64,000 bases of DNA from Alistipes muris (GTDB taxonomy: Bacteria > Bacteroidota > Bacteroidia > Bacteroidales > Rikenellaceae), in the NCBI RefSeq assembly GCF_943193205.1, contig NZ_CALPDD010000003.1:62001-126000 (forward strand). Direction: 5' to 3'. Below are positions 49,206 through 58,830 of this stretch, piece by piece. A program made the translations under genes and the position numbers. Within the stretch, counting starts at the first letter, position 1; each line of letters opens with the position of its first letter. Below the pieces are notes generated by a model. The model did not search any database, was not told where the DNA came from, and worked only from the letters and a program-made list of their open reading frames with translations.

Positions 49206-50330
49206 TCAGTTTTCGGATACCGGGGTGTCGGGCGTCTCCGCAGCCGTCGTATTCTCGGCAACTTCGGACGCCGCCGTGTTCGCAGCCGCTTCCGCATCGG
49301 CTATCAGTGCCCGGCAGATGTCGCGGACCAGCCGGGGGCCTTCGTACACCAGTCCCGTACAGACCTGCACCAAGTCGGCTCCTGCGGCGAACATGGCCCG
49401 GGCGTCGTCGGCGCTCATCACTCCGCCCACACCGATAATCGGGTAGTTGCCGCCCGAGCGGGTATGGATGCGGCGCACGATTTCCACGGCCCGCCGGGTC
49501 AGCGGCGCACCGCTCAGCCGGCCGCTTCCGGCCTTGCCCACAGCCGCACGGCTCGTCTTCAGCCCGTCGCGGCCGAGAGTTCCGTCCGTGGCTACGATGC
49601 CGTCCAACGGGGTTTCTATCAGAATATCGGTCACTACGTCGACCGTTTCGTCCGACATGTCGGGCGAGACCTTGAGCATGATAGGGCGGTATTGGTTCTG
49701 CCCGCGGCGGAAGTCGAAAAGCGGGTCCAGAATGCGCAGTATCTCCTTGCGCACCTCTTCCAGCGACGGTTCCTGCTCCACCGGATTGTCGCAGCAGATG
49801 TGGACCGTAAAATAATCGGCGTATTGATACAGGTTGCGGAAGAGCTTGAGGTAGTCCGACGGCCCGTTCTCGGGGAGCGTCGAGGTGTTCCGGCCGATGT
49901 TGCATCCGACCACCACCCCCTTGCGCGGGCGGCGCAGATGGCGGATCGCCGCTTCGAGCCCGCGGTTGGGCAGTCCCGTGCGGTGAATCATCGCGTCGTC
50001 CTTGGGCAGCCGATAGATGCGGGGGCGCGGGTTGCCCGGCTGGGGACGCGGCGTGAGGGTCCCCACTTCAACGAATCCGAATCCGGCGGCACCCCACCCG
50101 GCGATGGCTTCGCCGCTGCGGTCGACACCCGCCGCCAGCCCCACCGGATTATCGAAATGCAGCCCGAAGACTTCGCGGCCGAGCGCCGGATGGCGGATGG
50201 CGAAACAGCGCGACAGCAGCCAAAGGCCGCCAGGCAGCCATCCCACCAGGCGCAGCAGCCACACCACGGTGCGGTGCGCCCGCTCGATGTGGAGTGCGAA
50301 AAGAATAGGTCTGATGACGCTGCGATACAT
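49206..50330 (-). CDS. pyrD: Quinone-dependent dihydroorotate dehydrogenase (class 2)
   Basis: 374 residues. An amphipathic N-terminal membrane-binding helix (MYRSVIRPILFALHIERAHR), the FMN barrel (VGLAAGVDRSGEAIAGWGAAG, VVGCNIGRNTSTL), a catalytic-loop Ser region near HICCDNP, and VGGVMSADDARAMFAAGADLVQ. Catalyses dihydroorotate to orotate in pyrimidine synthesis at the inner membrane. The last 30 or so residues are an Ala/Glu/Thr-rich tail absent from most homologues. TACTTTTG box at 50,338-50,345 (minus). Confidence 0.92.
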   Translation of the reverse strand: MYRSVIRPILFALHIERAHRTVVWLLRLVGWLPGGLWLLSRCFAIRHPALGREVFGLHFDNPVGLAAGVDRSGEAIAGWGAAGFGFVEVGTLTPRPQPGNPRPRIYRLPKDDAMIHRTGLPNRGLEAAIRHLRRPRKGVVVGCNIGRNTSTLPENGPSDYLKLFRNLYQYADYFTVHICCDNPVEQEPSLEEVRKEILRILDPLFDFRRGQNQYRPIMLKVSPDMSDETVDVVTDILIETPLDGIVATDGTLGRDGLKTSRAAVGKAGSGRLSGAPLTRRAVEIVRRIHTRSGGNYPIIGVGGVMSADDARAMFAAGADLVQVCTGLVYEGPRLVRDICRALIADAEAAANTAASEVAENTTAAETPDTPVSEN

Positions 50331-50356
50331 AACGGCGCAAAAGTACGAATTTTTCC

Positions 50357-51373
50357 CTAAAAGTATTCCCGACGGTAGGCGTAAGCATCGCGGATACGCT
50401 CGAAATCCCCTGGACAGGCTTTCAGGCGGCGGGTTTCGGCCTCCACGTCGAACGCGCTGCCGATGGAACCGCAAAGTTCCGGCCAGCCCACGGGCCGCGG
50501 CACCGACGGAGCGGCCGCAGGCGGGTACCAGCCGCCGAGCGGCAGGCCGAACGTCCGGGCAACAGCCTGCACAGCCATGGCGGTGGCGGTCGCCTTGCCC
50601 TGCTCGGAATAGCCTGCGATATGAGAAGTAGCGAGTTCTGCGTGGGCGAGCAGCCCCGCATCAAGGTGCGGTTCGTGTTCCCAAACGTCGAGCGCGCAGG
50701 CCAGACCGCAGGCCAGCAAGGCCATGCCGTCGACCACCTCGCCGCGCGACGAGTTAATGACCACGGCCCCGGGCTTCATGATGCGGAAAAGCGCGGCATC
50801 GGCCATGTGGCGGGTCGTGTCGTCCAGCGGCACGTGGAACGTAAGCAGGTCGGCCTGGCGGGCGACTTCTTCGAGCGGCAGGAACCCGCAATGTTCACGG
50901 GCTTCGCGCGGCGGGTCGCAGCACACGACCCGGAATCCCCAGCTTTCGGCATACGCCTTTACGAGCGCCCCCACGTGCCCCACACCGACGACTCCCAAAC
51001 ACTTTTCGGCGGGCTGCCACCCCTGCCTGCGGGCGAAATGCACCAGCACGGCAGCGACCCATTGAAGCACTCCGCGGGCGTTGCACCCGGCAGCCGTCTC
51101 CACCCGGACGCCATTAGCAGCGCACCAGTCCATGTCGATATGGTCGAATCCGATGGTCGCCGTCGCCACGAGCCGCACGCGCGACCCGCCCAGCAGCGCT
51201 TCGTCGCAGCGGGTCCGGGTCCGGACAATCAGCGCATCGGCATCGGCCACGTCCGCGGCGGTTATTGCGGCTCCGGGCAGACGGCGCACCTCGGCCCACG
51301 GCTCCAGCACCCCTTCCAGAAAGGGTATCGCGCTGTCGGCAACGACGGTTATTTTGGGGACAGAATTTTCCAT
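50357..51373 (-). CDS. pdxB: Erythronate-4-phosphate dehydrogenase
   Basis: 338 residues of the D-2-hydroxyacid dehydrogenase family. NAD-binding GVVGVGHVGALV (about 118-130), catalytic Arg/Glu/His region (VINSSRGEVVDG, DVWEHEPHLD, TSHIAGYSEQG), and the PdxB-type C-terminal dimerisation segment. Second step of DXP-independent vitamin B6 synthesis. Start set at MENSVPKITVVADS. TACCTTTG box at 51,382-51,389 (minus). Confidence 0.9.
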   Translation of the reverse strand: MENSVPKITVVADSAIPFLEGVLEPWAEVRRLPGAAITAADVADADALIVRTRTRCDEALLGGSRVRLVATATIGFDHIDMDWCAANGVRVETAAGCNARGVLQWVAAVLVHFARRQGWQPAEKCLGVVGVGHVGALVKAYAESWGFRVVCCDPPREAREHCGFLPLEEVARQADLLTFHVPLDDTTRHMADAALFRIMKPGAVVINSSRGEVVDGMALLACGLACALDVWEHEPHLDAGLLAHAELATSHIAGYSEQGKATATAMAVQAVARTFGLPLGGWYPPAAAPSVPRPVGWPELCGSIGSAFDVEAETRRLKACPGDFERIRDAYAYRREYF

Positions 51374-51455
51374 TGCTCCGCCAAAGGTAGAAAAAAAACA
51401 AAAAATGCGTACCTTTGACCGCGGAAACAAATACCTGACCTAATATATTAATACG

Positions 51456-52511
51456 ATGGCGGAAACTGCGGATACACAATCTTTCGATCCGGACGGTGTG
51501 GGCGTGGACAACGGCACCTATTTCGGGATGCCGTTCGCCCCGGACAATGCGGCGCTGGTGCTCGTCTCGGCACCGTGGGACGTCACAGTCTCCTACGGCG
51601 CCGGCACGGCCTACGGCCCCGACGCCATCATCGAAGCCTCGACGCAGCTCGACTTCTACGACCCGCTGTCGCCCGACGCATGGCGCCGCGGCATCGCCAC
51701 GGCCGACGTCGACTACACCCTCCAGGAGGCATCGCAGCGCCTGCGCAGCGACGCCGAAAAGGTCATCCGCCACCTGGAAGAGGGCGGTTCGCCCGACGAC
51801 GACAGCATCGCCCGCAAGGTCCGCCGCGTCAACGAGGGCAGCGCAGCCATGAACGCCAACATCGCCGCACAGGCCCGCCATTGGCTCGGCCAGGGCAAAA
51901 TCGTAGGGCTCGTCGGCGGCGACCACTCCGCCCCTTACGGGTTGCTCCAAGCGCTGGCCGAACGCCACGAGCGGTTCGGCATCCTCCATATCGACGCCCA
52001 CTGCGACCTGCGCGAAGCCTACGAGGGATTCGAGTTCTCGCACGCGTCAATTATGTATAACGTACTGCGCGACATTCCGCAGGCCGCCAAAATCGTGCAG
52101 GTGGCTGTCCGCGATTTCAGCCGCCGCGAGTTCGAGTTCGCCGCCGCTTCGGAGCGGGTCGAGCAGTTCGGCGACCTCTCGCTCGCCGAGGCGGAGTTCC
52201 GCGGCGAAACGTGGGACCAGCAATGCCGCCGCATGGTCGAACGGCTGCCGCAGGAAGTCTACGTCAGCTTCGACATCGACGGCCTTTCGCCGGAAAACTG
52301 CCCCCATACGGGTACGCCCGTGCCGGGCGGGCTGAGTTTCAACCGCGCGCTGTGGCTCATCAAAACGCTCGTCCGCTCGGGCCGCCGCATCATCGGGTTC
52401 GACGTCGTGGAGGTCTCCCCCTCGCCCGCCGACCGGACCGACGCCATCGTAGGCGCCCGGGTTTTGTGGAAGCTCTGCGGCCTGACCCTCAAATCGAATG
52501 ACAAGCAATAA
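51456..52511 (+). CDS. speB: Agmatinase/arginase-family ureohydrolase
   Basis: A 351-residue binuclear-Mn enzyme. Metal ligands are in GGDHSAPYG, HIDAHCDLR and SFDIDGLSP. The family cleaves a guanidino compound to urea; closeness to SpeB-like Bacteroidota proteins suggests agmatine in the putrescine/spermidine pathway, but arginase or formiminoglutamase activity cannot be excluded. TACCTTTG box near 51,411-51,418. Followed by nhaA after 12 bp. Confidence 0.8.
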   Translation: MAETADTQSFDPDGVGVDNGTYFGMPFAPDNAALVLVSAPWDVTVSYGAGTAYGPDAIIEASTQLDFYDPLSPDAWRRGIATADVDYTLQEASQRLRSDAEKVIRHLEEGGSPDDDSIARKVRRVNEGSAAMNANIAAQARHWLGQGKIVGLVGGDHSAPYGLLQALAERHERFGILHIDAHCDLREAYEGFEFSHASIMYNVLRDIPQAAKIVQVAVRDFSRREFEFAAASERVEQFGDLSLAEAEFRGETWDQQCRRMVERLPQEVYVSFDIDGLSPENCPHTGTPVPGGLSFNRALWLIKTLVRSGRRIIGFDVVEVSPSPADRTDAIVGARVLWKLCGLTLKSNDKQ

Positions 52512-52523
52512 AAACAAATAGCT

Positions 52524-53906
52524 ATGCGTCTGTTTTCAATGTATCGCTGGGTGCGCAACAGCCACAAGCTGTCGCTGCGCAGCCGGGGTTTCACGGAAGC
52601 CCCCTGGGCTGGCGGCGTCGTGCTGCTGGCCTGCGTCTTCGTGGCCATGCTGCTGGCCAACCTCCCCGTAGTCAAGGACTATTACCACAACTTGCTGGAG
52701 ACCGACCTCTCGCTGGTGGTCCATTCGCCGGGCGGACTGATCGACTGGGCGTTTCCGCAGGGGATGACCGTCGAAAAATTCATCAACGACTGTCTGATGG
52801 TCATCTTCTTCTTCACCGTCGGGCTCGAAATCAAGCGCGAGGTCGTCCACGGCCAGCTCTCGTCGGTGCGCAAGGCCATCCTTCCGGTCGTCGCCGCGGC
52901 TGGCGGCATGATGGCTCCGGCGATGATTTTCGCACTTTTCAACCACGGCACGCTCGCGGCCAACGGTTGGGGAATCCCCACCGCCACCGACATCGCGTTC
53001 GCCGTCGGCATCCTCTCGATGCTGGGCGACCGGGTGCCCGTCTCACTCAAGATTTTTCTGACGGCGCTGGCCATCGCCGACGACCTCGGGGCCATCCTGG
53101 TCATCGCACTTTTCTACGGCGGCGAACTGCAAACGGAACTGCTGCTCTTGGCGCTGCTAATCATGGCGGGCGTCTACATCGCTTACCGAATGGGCGAAAA
53201 ACGGATGATTTTCTACCTGCTGCCCGCTATCGCCGTTTGGGGGCTGTTCTACTATTCGGGCGTTCATGCGACCCTCTCGGGCGTGGCAATGGCCATGCTG
53301 ATTCCGATGGAGCCGCGCTACAGCAAGGAATATTTCATCCACAAGATGCGCTGGCTGCGCGACCACCTGCTGGCCGTAGAGGATTCGGCCGAGGAATTCC
53401 CCAACGAGGAACACCGCTTCTACCTGCGTCAGATGACCTGCTTAGGCGCCCAATCCGTGGGGATGAGCTATCGGCTCGAACACGCGCTGGCTCCCTATGT
53501 GACGTTCCTCATCATGCCCATCTTCGCACTGGCCAACGCCGGAGTGGAAATCACCTCGCTGGAATACATCAACATCTTCGACTTCTCGCCCGAAATCGGC
53601 TCGGTGGGCATGGGCGTCTTCTTCGGCCTGTTGGTCGGCAAACCGTTGGGCATCTTTGTTGCAAGCTGGATCGCCGTGAAATCCAAAATGGCGGTCATGC
53701 CCGAGGGCGCTTCGTGGCGGATGCTGCTGGCCGTAGCGTGCCTGGGCGGTATCGGCTTCACCATGTCGCTGTTCGTCGATTCGCTGGCCTACACCGACCC
53801 GGGGCTTATCGACCGCGGCAAAATCGCCATTCTGATGGGTTCGACCGCGGCCGCCGTAGCCGGCAGCCTGCTGATTCTGCTCTTTTCCAAAAAACAACCG
53901 CGATGA
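52524..53906 (+). CDS. nhaA: Na+/H+ antiporter NhaA
   Basis: A 460-residue inner-membrane antiporter with about 12 hydrophobic helices. Diagnostic segments: VIFFFTVGLEIKREVVHGQL, PTATDIAFAVGIL, and FLTALAIADDLGAILVIALF with the two adjacent Asp of the ion site. It exports Na+ in exchange for H+. A cytoplasmic loop insert (about 268-310) is typical of Bacteroidota NhaA. Its stop overlaps the start of the next gene (ATGA). Confidence 0.95.
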   Translation: MRLFSMYRWVRNSHKLSLRSRGFTEAPWAGGVVLLACVFVAMLLANLPVVKDYYHNLLETDLSLVVHSPGGLIDWAFPQGMTVEKFINDCLMVIFFFTVGLEIKREVVHGQLSSVRKAILPVVAAAGGMMAPAMIFALFNHGTLAANGWGIPTATDIAFAVGILSMLGDRVPVSLKIFLTALAIADDLGAILVIALFYGGELQTELLLLALLIMAGVYIAYRMGEKRMIFYLLPAIAVWGLFYYSGVHATLSGVAMAMLIPMEPRYSKEYFIHKMRWLRDHLLAVEDSAEEFPNEEHRFYLRQMTCLGAQSVGMSYRLEHALAPYVTFLIMPIFALANAGVEITSLEYINIFDFSPEIGSVGMGVFFGLLVGKPLGIFVASWIAVKSKMAVMPEGASWRMLLAVACLGGIGFTMSLFVDSLAYTDPGLIDRGKIAILMGSTAAAVAGSLLILLFSKKQPR

Positions 53907-54598
53907 TGAAACGGACAATTCTGTTGCTGGCCGTCGGTGCGATGGCCCTCGCCTGCTCCAAGAACGGCAGCGGCGGCGCGAAACTCCGCACCGACACCGA
54001 CTCGGTCGCCTACGTGCTGGGCTTCAACATCGGACTGAACCTTCAGCGGATGGATTCGACCCTCAACGCCGAAGCCGTCTGCGAGGGAATCCGCGACGTA
54101 TTCCGAGGCACCACGAAGTTCTCGGCGGCCGATGCGGAGACCTGCTACCTACGTTTTCAGAACCACACCCTGCCCGAGAAAGCCCGCGCCTACGAGGAGC
54201 AGTTCCTGCTCGACATCGCCAAATCCAACCGTGCCTACGCCCGCACCGCTTCGGGGGTGACCTACACCGTTGACGAGGTGGGCGACCAGGAACGTCTCCC
54301 CAACTCGGACCGCGACACGGTGCTGCTCCGCTATGTAATCCGCACGGCCGACGGGCACGAAGTCTACTCCTCCTATGAGCAGGGCGACACGCTGCGCAGC
54401 TCCGTCGGACAATTGCAGCGCGGTGTGCGCGAGAGCCTGAAACTGATAGGCAAGGGCGGCCGCATCAACGCATGGCTGCCCGCAGCCACTGCCTACGGCG
54501 CCGAAGGCAATGCCGAACTCGGTATCGGCCCCAACGCAACGCTCTACTATGAAATGGAGTTGATCGACGTCATCAAATATTCGGCCCGGAGACGGTAA
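53903..54598 (+). CDS. FKBP-type peptidyl-prolyl isomerase-like lipoprotein
   Basis: 231 residues, lipobox LACS (Cys19). Residues about 30-110 are the helical FkpA-type N-domain (SVAYVLGFNIGLNLQRMDST), and about 120-225 the FKBP domain (VLLRYVIRTADGHEVYSSYE, LIGKGGRINAWLPAATAYGA, LYYEMELIDV). The usual FKBP catalytic aromatic set is only partly kept, so activity may be low and chaperone use likelier. Translationally coupled to nhaA by a 4-bp overlap. Confidence 0.8.
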   Translation: MMKRTILLLAVGAMALACSKNGSGGAKLRTDTDSVAYVLGFNIGLNLQRMDSTLNAEAVCEGIRDVFRGTTKFSAADAETCYLRFQNHTLPEKARAYEEQFLLDIAKSNRAYARTASGVTYTVDEVGDQERLPNSDRDTVLLRYVIRTADGHEVYSSYEQGDTLRSSVGQLQRGVRESLKLIGKGGRINAWLPAATAYGAEGNAELGIGPNATLYYEMELIDVIKYSARRR

Positions 54599-54851
54599 AA
54601 AGCTATACTTTTCCTCTTGAATAAATAAGGTCCTCACTGACGTCGAAGCCGTTAAGCGGAGGACGGACTAAAAGCGTCGACGCAGGGGCCGGTTTGCTTG
54701 CAAACCCGCGAATAGGCGCCCGAAGTAGCGTTAGGCCGTCCGCAGTAGGCGGAGACGTCTGTGAGGAGAGGTTTTTCCGCCGCTTTTTGCCGGAACAAAA
54801 AGCGGCCAAAGAACGCCGGGGCGGAACCCGAAACGACGTTTAACAATTGAA
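54599..54851. other. Intergenic region with strong inverted repeat
   Basis: No gene. CCGCTTTTTG, CCGGAA, CAAAAAGCGG forms a 10-bp stem near 54,780-54,806, inside GC-rich sequence with further inverted motifs. It looks like a dispersed extragenic element, but only one copy is in the window. Confidence 0.4.
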
Positions 54852-55057
54852 ATGCAAACTTCGTTTGCTTTTCCGCTCGGCTTGCACTTTACCGTCGCTT
54901 CGCTCGGTTTAGATAGGCGGCGCCTCGGGAAAATGCAAACTTCGTTTGCTTTTCCGCTCGGCTTGCACTTTACCGTCGCTTCGCTCGGTTTAGATAGGCG
55001 GCGCCTCGGGAAAATGCAAACTTCGTTTGCTTTTCCGCTCGGCTTGCACTATCTTTG
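54852..55057 (+). repeat. 81-bp tandem repeat ending in a promoter
   Basis: Two full 81-bp copies (54,852-54,932 and 54,933-55,013) plus a partial third (55,014-55,057). Only the third carries TATCTTTG; in the first two the same place reads TTTACCG. The repeat contains TTCGTTTGC and CGCTCGGCTTGCAC. Confidence 0.85.
55026..55057 (+). promoter_or_regulatory. Promoter of the 55,099 FKBP gene
   Basis: TTTG (55026-55029), 20 bp, TATCTTTG (55050-55057), in the third copy of the 81-bp repeat. Confidence 0.75.
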
Positions 55058-55098
55058 TCACTCGGAGTGAGAAACAAACACTTATACAAAATAAAACC

Positions 55099-56193
55099 AT
55101 GAAAAAAATCCTTCTGGCAACGGCCATCGCTGCCATGACGCTGGTTTCCTGCAGCGGCGACCGCAAGACGACGGTCGTCATGGGCGACACGGCGCAATTC
55201 GACACCCTTTCCTACGCATTGGGTGCCAACATCGCTGCGGGCATGAACTACCAGCTGAGCAACGTTCCGTTCGATTACAAGGCCATCGACGAAAATTTCA
55301 AGAACGCTGTGCTGGGCAAGACGTCGGTCAAGCACGAAGATGCCCGCAAGACCCTGCAGGACTTCTTCAACTATGAAACCTACGGCAAGCGCATGCAGGC
55401 CATCGACCGCAAGCGCAAGGAAGCCGACAGCATCCGCCTTGCCAACGGCGACACGACCCAGGTCGTTTACGGCGCCGACCCCGAAATGTTCGAGACCGAG
55501 GAGGAGCGCGACGAAATTTCGTCGGCATTCGGTACCGACATGGGCTACAACGTTCGTCAGAGCGGCCTGCCCCTGCAGGTGGTGTGGATGCTCGAAGGCA
55601 TGCAGAACGTTCGTGACAAGAACCCCAAGATGACCGAAGACGAAGTAGGCCAGTATCTGCAATACTACTTCATGGTGAAGCGTCCCGCCGAGAACGCCGA
55701 GGCATCGCAGGCATGGCTGGAGAAAATCGAGAAGAAATCGGGCGTGAAGAAGACAGAATCGGGCCTGCTCTACAAGGTGGTCAAGGCCGGCGACATGAAT
55801 ATGAAGCCCTCCGACCCGCGCGACGTGGTGAAGGTACATTATACCGGCCGTCTGCGCACGGGCGACGTTTTCGACACTTCGTTGTTCAAGAACCGTCCCA
55901 AGGAGCAGCAGGAGATGATGAAGCAGCAGCTTCCCGACAGCTACGACAAGGACGAGCCCATCGAATTCCCGCTCAACCGGGTTATCCGCGGCTGGACCGA
56001 GGGTTTGCAGCTGGTCGGCAAAGGCGGTAAAATCAAGCTCTGGATTCCGGCCGAACTAGCTTACGGTTCGAGCGACAACGGCCGCATCGGCCCCAACGAG
56101 GCGTTGGAGTTCGACGTGGAGCTGATCGACGTAACGCCTTACGAGGAGCCCGCTCCCGCCGAGGAAGTTCCTGCCGAAACTCCCGCAGAATAA
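55099..56193 (+). CDS. FKBP-type peptidyl-prolyl isomerase lipoprotein (FkpA/Mip-like)
   Basis: 364 residues, lipobox LVSC (Cys18). Helical N-terminal domain (about 35-215), then a C-terminal FKBP domain with VKVHYTGRLRTGDVFDTS, VIRGWTEGLQLVGKGGKIKLWIPAELAYGS and a final DVELIDV; a Pro/Glu-rich tail ends the protein. The domain keeps the FKBP catalytic residues better than the 53,903 paralogue, and it carries an insert (about 275-300, KNRPKEQQEMMKQQLPDSYD) in the first loop. Folds exported proteins in the periplasm. Confidence 0.88.
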   Translation: MKKILLATAIAAMTLVSCSGDRKTTVVMGDTAQFDTLSYALGANIAAGMNYQLSNVPFDYKAIDENFKNAVLGKTSVKHEDARKTLQDFFNYETYGKRMQAIDRKRKEADSIRLANGDTTQVVYGADPEMFETEEERDEISSAFGTDMGYNVRQSGLPLQVVWMLEGMQNVRDKNPKMTEDEVGQYLQYYFMVKRPAENAEASQAWLEKIEKKSGVKKTESGLLYKVVKAGDMNMKPSDPRDVVKVHYTGRLRTGDVFDTSLFKNRPKEQQEMMKQQLPDSYDKDEPIEFPLNRVIRGWTEGLQLVGKGGKIKLWIPAELAYGSSDNGRIGPNEALEFDVELIDVTPYEEPAPAEEVPAETPAE

Positions 56194-56212
56194 CCATTCC
56201 GCCATTCAGTTC

Positions 56213-56245
56213 AAAAGGCCGTCCCGAAAAAGGACGGCCTTTTTT
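56213..56245 (+). terminator. Terminator of the FKBP gene
   Basis: AAGGCCGTCC/GGACGGCCTT stem, then T-run on plus. Confidence 0.85.
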
Positions 56246-56285
56246 CAACGCTCTGGCGACACGTTTATTCACCCTACCAAACAAC

Positions 56286-56308
56286 AGGGCCGCGCAAGGC
56301 GGCCCTGA
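56286..56308 (-). terminator. Terminator of gcvT
   Basis: CAGGGCCGC/GCGGCCCTG hairpin just beyond the gcvT stop on the minus strand, followed by TTGTTT. Confidence 0.6.
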
Positions 56309-56326
56309 AGCATATAAGACAAGCCC

Positions 56327-57427
56327 CTACACGAACGGGAGCGGAGTTACCTGGGCCTTGAGGGCCTTGTCGCGAATGATGACGGCAATTTCGGTACCGG
56401 GCTTGGCGAAGTCAGCAGCGACGTACCCGAGCCCGAAACCGATTTTGAGACACGGCGACATGGTGCCGGAGGTGACGTGGCCGATGGGCGTGCCGTCGGG
56501 AGCGGACAGCGCATAGCCGTGGCGCGGAATGCCGCGGTCGATCATCTTGAACCCGACGAGTTTGCGCGTGACGCCCTCGCTCTTCTGCTTCTCCATCAGC
56601 GCCCGGTCGATGAACTCCTTGCCCTCGGCGAACTTGGTAATCCACCCGAGTCCGGCCTCGATGGGCGAAGTCGTGTCGTCGATGTCGTTGCCATAGAGAC
56701 AGAAGCCCTTTTCGAGCCGGAGCGTGTCGCGGGCACCGAGCCCGATATTCTTCAGCCCGTATTCGGCCCCGGCTTCCCAAAGCGCCGTCCAGAGTTTGTC
56801 GCCGTCCTCGTTGGCCACATAGATTTCGCAGCCGCCCGACCCGGTGTAGCCCGTAATCGAAAGAATAGCGTCGCACCCGGCCACCCGCATCTTGCGGAAC
56901 GTATAATACTCCATCTCCTCAACGGGTTCGGCGCACATTTTCTGCACGATTTTCATGGCCAGGGGCCCCTGCACGGCGAGCTGACAGATTTCGTCGGAAG
57001 CGTTGTAAAGTTCCTTGCCGTGACCGGCTTCCATGCCGAGCTTGGCCCCCTCGGCGCAGATATGCTGCCAGTCCTTGTCGGTATTGGCCGCGTTGACCAC
57101 CAACAGATAGGTCTCGGCGTCGACACGATAAACCAAAATGTCGTCGACGATGCCGCCGCGGCCGTTGGGCATGCACGAATACTGCACCTTGCCGTCGTAG
57201 AGCTTCGACACGTCGTTGGACGTAATGCGCTGCAAAAGGTCGAGCGCCTTGGGCCCCTTGACCCAGATTTCGCCCATGTGGCTGACGTCGAAGACCCCGG
57301 CGCCCTGCCGCACGGTCAGATGCTCGTCGTTGATGCCCGAGAACTCGATGGGCATGTTGTACCCCGCGAACTCGGCCATGCGGGCCCCGGCGGCGATGTG
57401 GTACTTGGTGAAAGCGGTTGTTTTCAT
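56327..57427 (-). CDS. gcvT: Aminomethyltransferase (glycine cleavage T protein)
   Basis: 366 residues. Folate-binding barrel with [36 protein letters not shown] and [15 protein letters not shown]-terminal domain [16 protein letters not shown]. Transfers the methylene group from lipoyl-H protein to tetrahydrofolate. Other gcv genes are not in the window. Confidence 0.95.
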   Translation of the reverse strand: MKTTAFTKYHIAAGARMAEFAGYNMPIEFSGINDEHLTVRQGAGVFDVSHMGEIWVKGPKALDLLQRITSNDVSKLYDGKVQYSCMPNGRGGIVDDILVYRVDAETYLLVVNAANTDKDWQHICAEGAKLGMEAGHGKELYNASDEICQLAVQGPLAMKIVQKMCAEPVEEMEYYTFRKMRVAGCDAILSITGYTGSGGCEIYVANEDGDKLWTALWEAGAEYGLKNIGLGARDTLRLEKGFCLYGNDIDDTTSPIEAGLGWITKFAEGKEFIDRALMEKQKSEGVTRKLVGFKMIDRGIPRHGYALSAPDGTPIGHVTSGTMSPCLKIGFGLGYVAADFAKPGTEIAVIIRDKALKAQVTPLPFV

Positions 57428-57476
57428 GGTATCAGGTAAGGTTTCAGGCTGTTTCCGGATTCGGACCGAAAGGATG

Positions 57477-58682
57477 CTACTCGCGCTTTTTCATCCCCAG
57501 ACGGGGGCAGCGGTGGAATTCTTTCTCGCGGTCGAACAGATAACGGTAGGTCGTATGGACCTTGTGGCGCGACGCGCAGACGTAGGTCTCGATCATGCGG
57601 TTCATCACGGGGTTGAAGTCGCCGATCCATGCCAGCTCCAAAGTCTTGTAAGGAATATCCGTCCGGTCGAGGTATTTCCAATATTCGGCCATGATGGCCG
57701 ATTCGACCCCCTTGCCGTGGAACTCGGGCGCGATGCCGAAGATGATGCCGAAAATCCGGTCGCACTTGCGCCGCACCTTGAGGTCCCACATCAGCCGCAG
57801 TTTCTGCCACAGCCCGAACTTGCCGCGGAACTTGCCGATAAGCCGGTTGAGGTCGGGCACGGTGACGAAGAAACCGATGGGTTCCTGGTTGTAGTAGGCG
57901 AAGAAGACGATTTCGGGGTCGATGATGGGACGCAGCGCCCGCATCATGTCGAGCGCCTCGCTCTGCGTCATGGGCTTGACGCCCGAGAAAAGCGCCCAGG
58001 CACGGTTGTAGACGACGCGGAAATTCTCGGCGGCCTCCTCGACGTTTTTCATGTCGATGTGCTCGACGTGGTAGCCGGGCGTGGAATAGAGTCGCGCGGC
58101 GCGGGCGAAAATCTGGCGGTTGGCCTCGGACGCATCCTTGCGCCAGATGAAACTGTGCTGGTTGAAATAGTTCTTGAACCCGTAGTTCTCGAACAGCTCC
58201 TTATAATATGTAGGATTGTAGGGGTTCTTGTAGAGGGGCTGGAACTCGTAGCCCTCGACCAGGAGCCCCCACCAGTCGCGCCGCTGTCCGAAGTTGATGG
58301 GACCGTCCATCGCCTCCATGCCGCGGCCGGCAAGCCACATGCGGGCAGCGTCGAACAGCATGTCGGCGACCTGCTGGCAGTCGATACACTCGAAGAATCC
58401 GCACCCGCCCGTGGGCTGCTCCTCCAAAGCGGCCTTCTCGCGGTTGTAGAACGCGGCGATGCGCCCGACGACCTTGCCGCTGCTGTCGCGCACGACCCAC
58501 CGGACAGCCTCGCCGTCGGCGAAAAGCTCGTTCTTGTCGCGGTCGAAGACCTCCAGAACATCCTGGTCCAGCGGGCAGACCCAGTTGGGATAACCCTCGT
58601 AGAGGGTCTTGGGAAAATCGAGCCACTCACGCTCGGCGGCAGGGGTCGCAACCTCCTGCAAACGATATTTTTGCGAATCCAT
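57477..58682 (-). CDS. GNAT-fold protein of unknown substrate
   Basis: 401 residues. N-terminal half with [20 protein letters not shown] and [12 protein letters not shown]; middle [21 protein letters not shown]-terminal half with [21 protein letters not shown], which resembles an acetyl-CoA-binding GNAT loop, and [20 protein letters not shown] widespread Bacteroidota protein annotated as N-acetyltransferase or hypothetical. No substrate can be proposed. Start chosen at MDSQKYRLQ. Confidence 0.65.
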   Translation of the reverse strand: MDSQKYRLQEVATPAAEREWLDFPKTLYEGYPNWVCPLDQDVLEVFDRDKNELFADGEAVRWVVRDSSGKVVGRIAAFYNREKAALEEQPTGGCGFFECIDCQQVADMLFDAARMWLAGRGMEAMDGPINFGQRRDWWGLLVEGYEFQPLYKNPYNPTYYKELFENYGFKNYFNQHSFIWRKDASEANRQIFARAARLYSTPGYHVEHIDMKNVEEAAENFRVVYNRAWALFSGVKPMTQSEALDMMRALRPIIDPEIVFFAYYNQEPIGFFVTVPDLNRLIGKFRGKFGLWQKLRLMWDLKVRRKCDRIFGIIFGIAPEFHGKGVESAIMAEYWKYLDRTDIPYKTLELAWIGDFNPVMNRMIETYVCASRHKVHTTYRYLFDREKEFHRCPRLGMKKRE

Positions 58683-58830
58683 CGTACGATATTTTGGTGA
58701 ACCGGTAACCACGGCCGGCGCCCGCCCCACGCAACGTTCGCTCGAAAATATTGCGGAAGCGCGCCTGCCTTAAGACAAAGATAACCATTTTTTCTTATAT
58801 TTGTTCAGCCGACCGAAAAAGAGACGCCCT

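Noticed and set aside
54852-55070. 72-residue open frame over the 81-bp repeats
   Set aside because: It is open only because 81 is divisible by three; the repeated peptide has no family match and the region carries the FKBP promoter.
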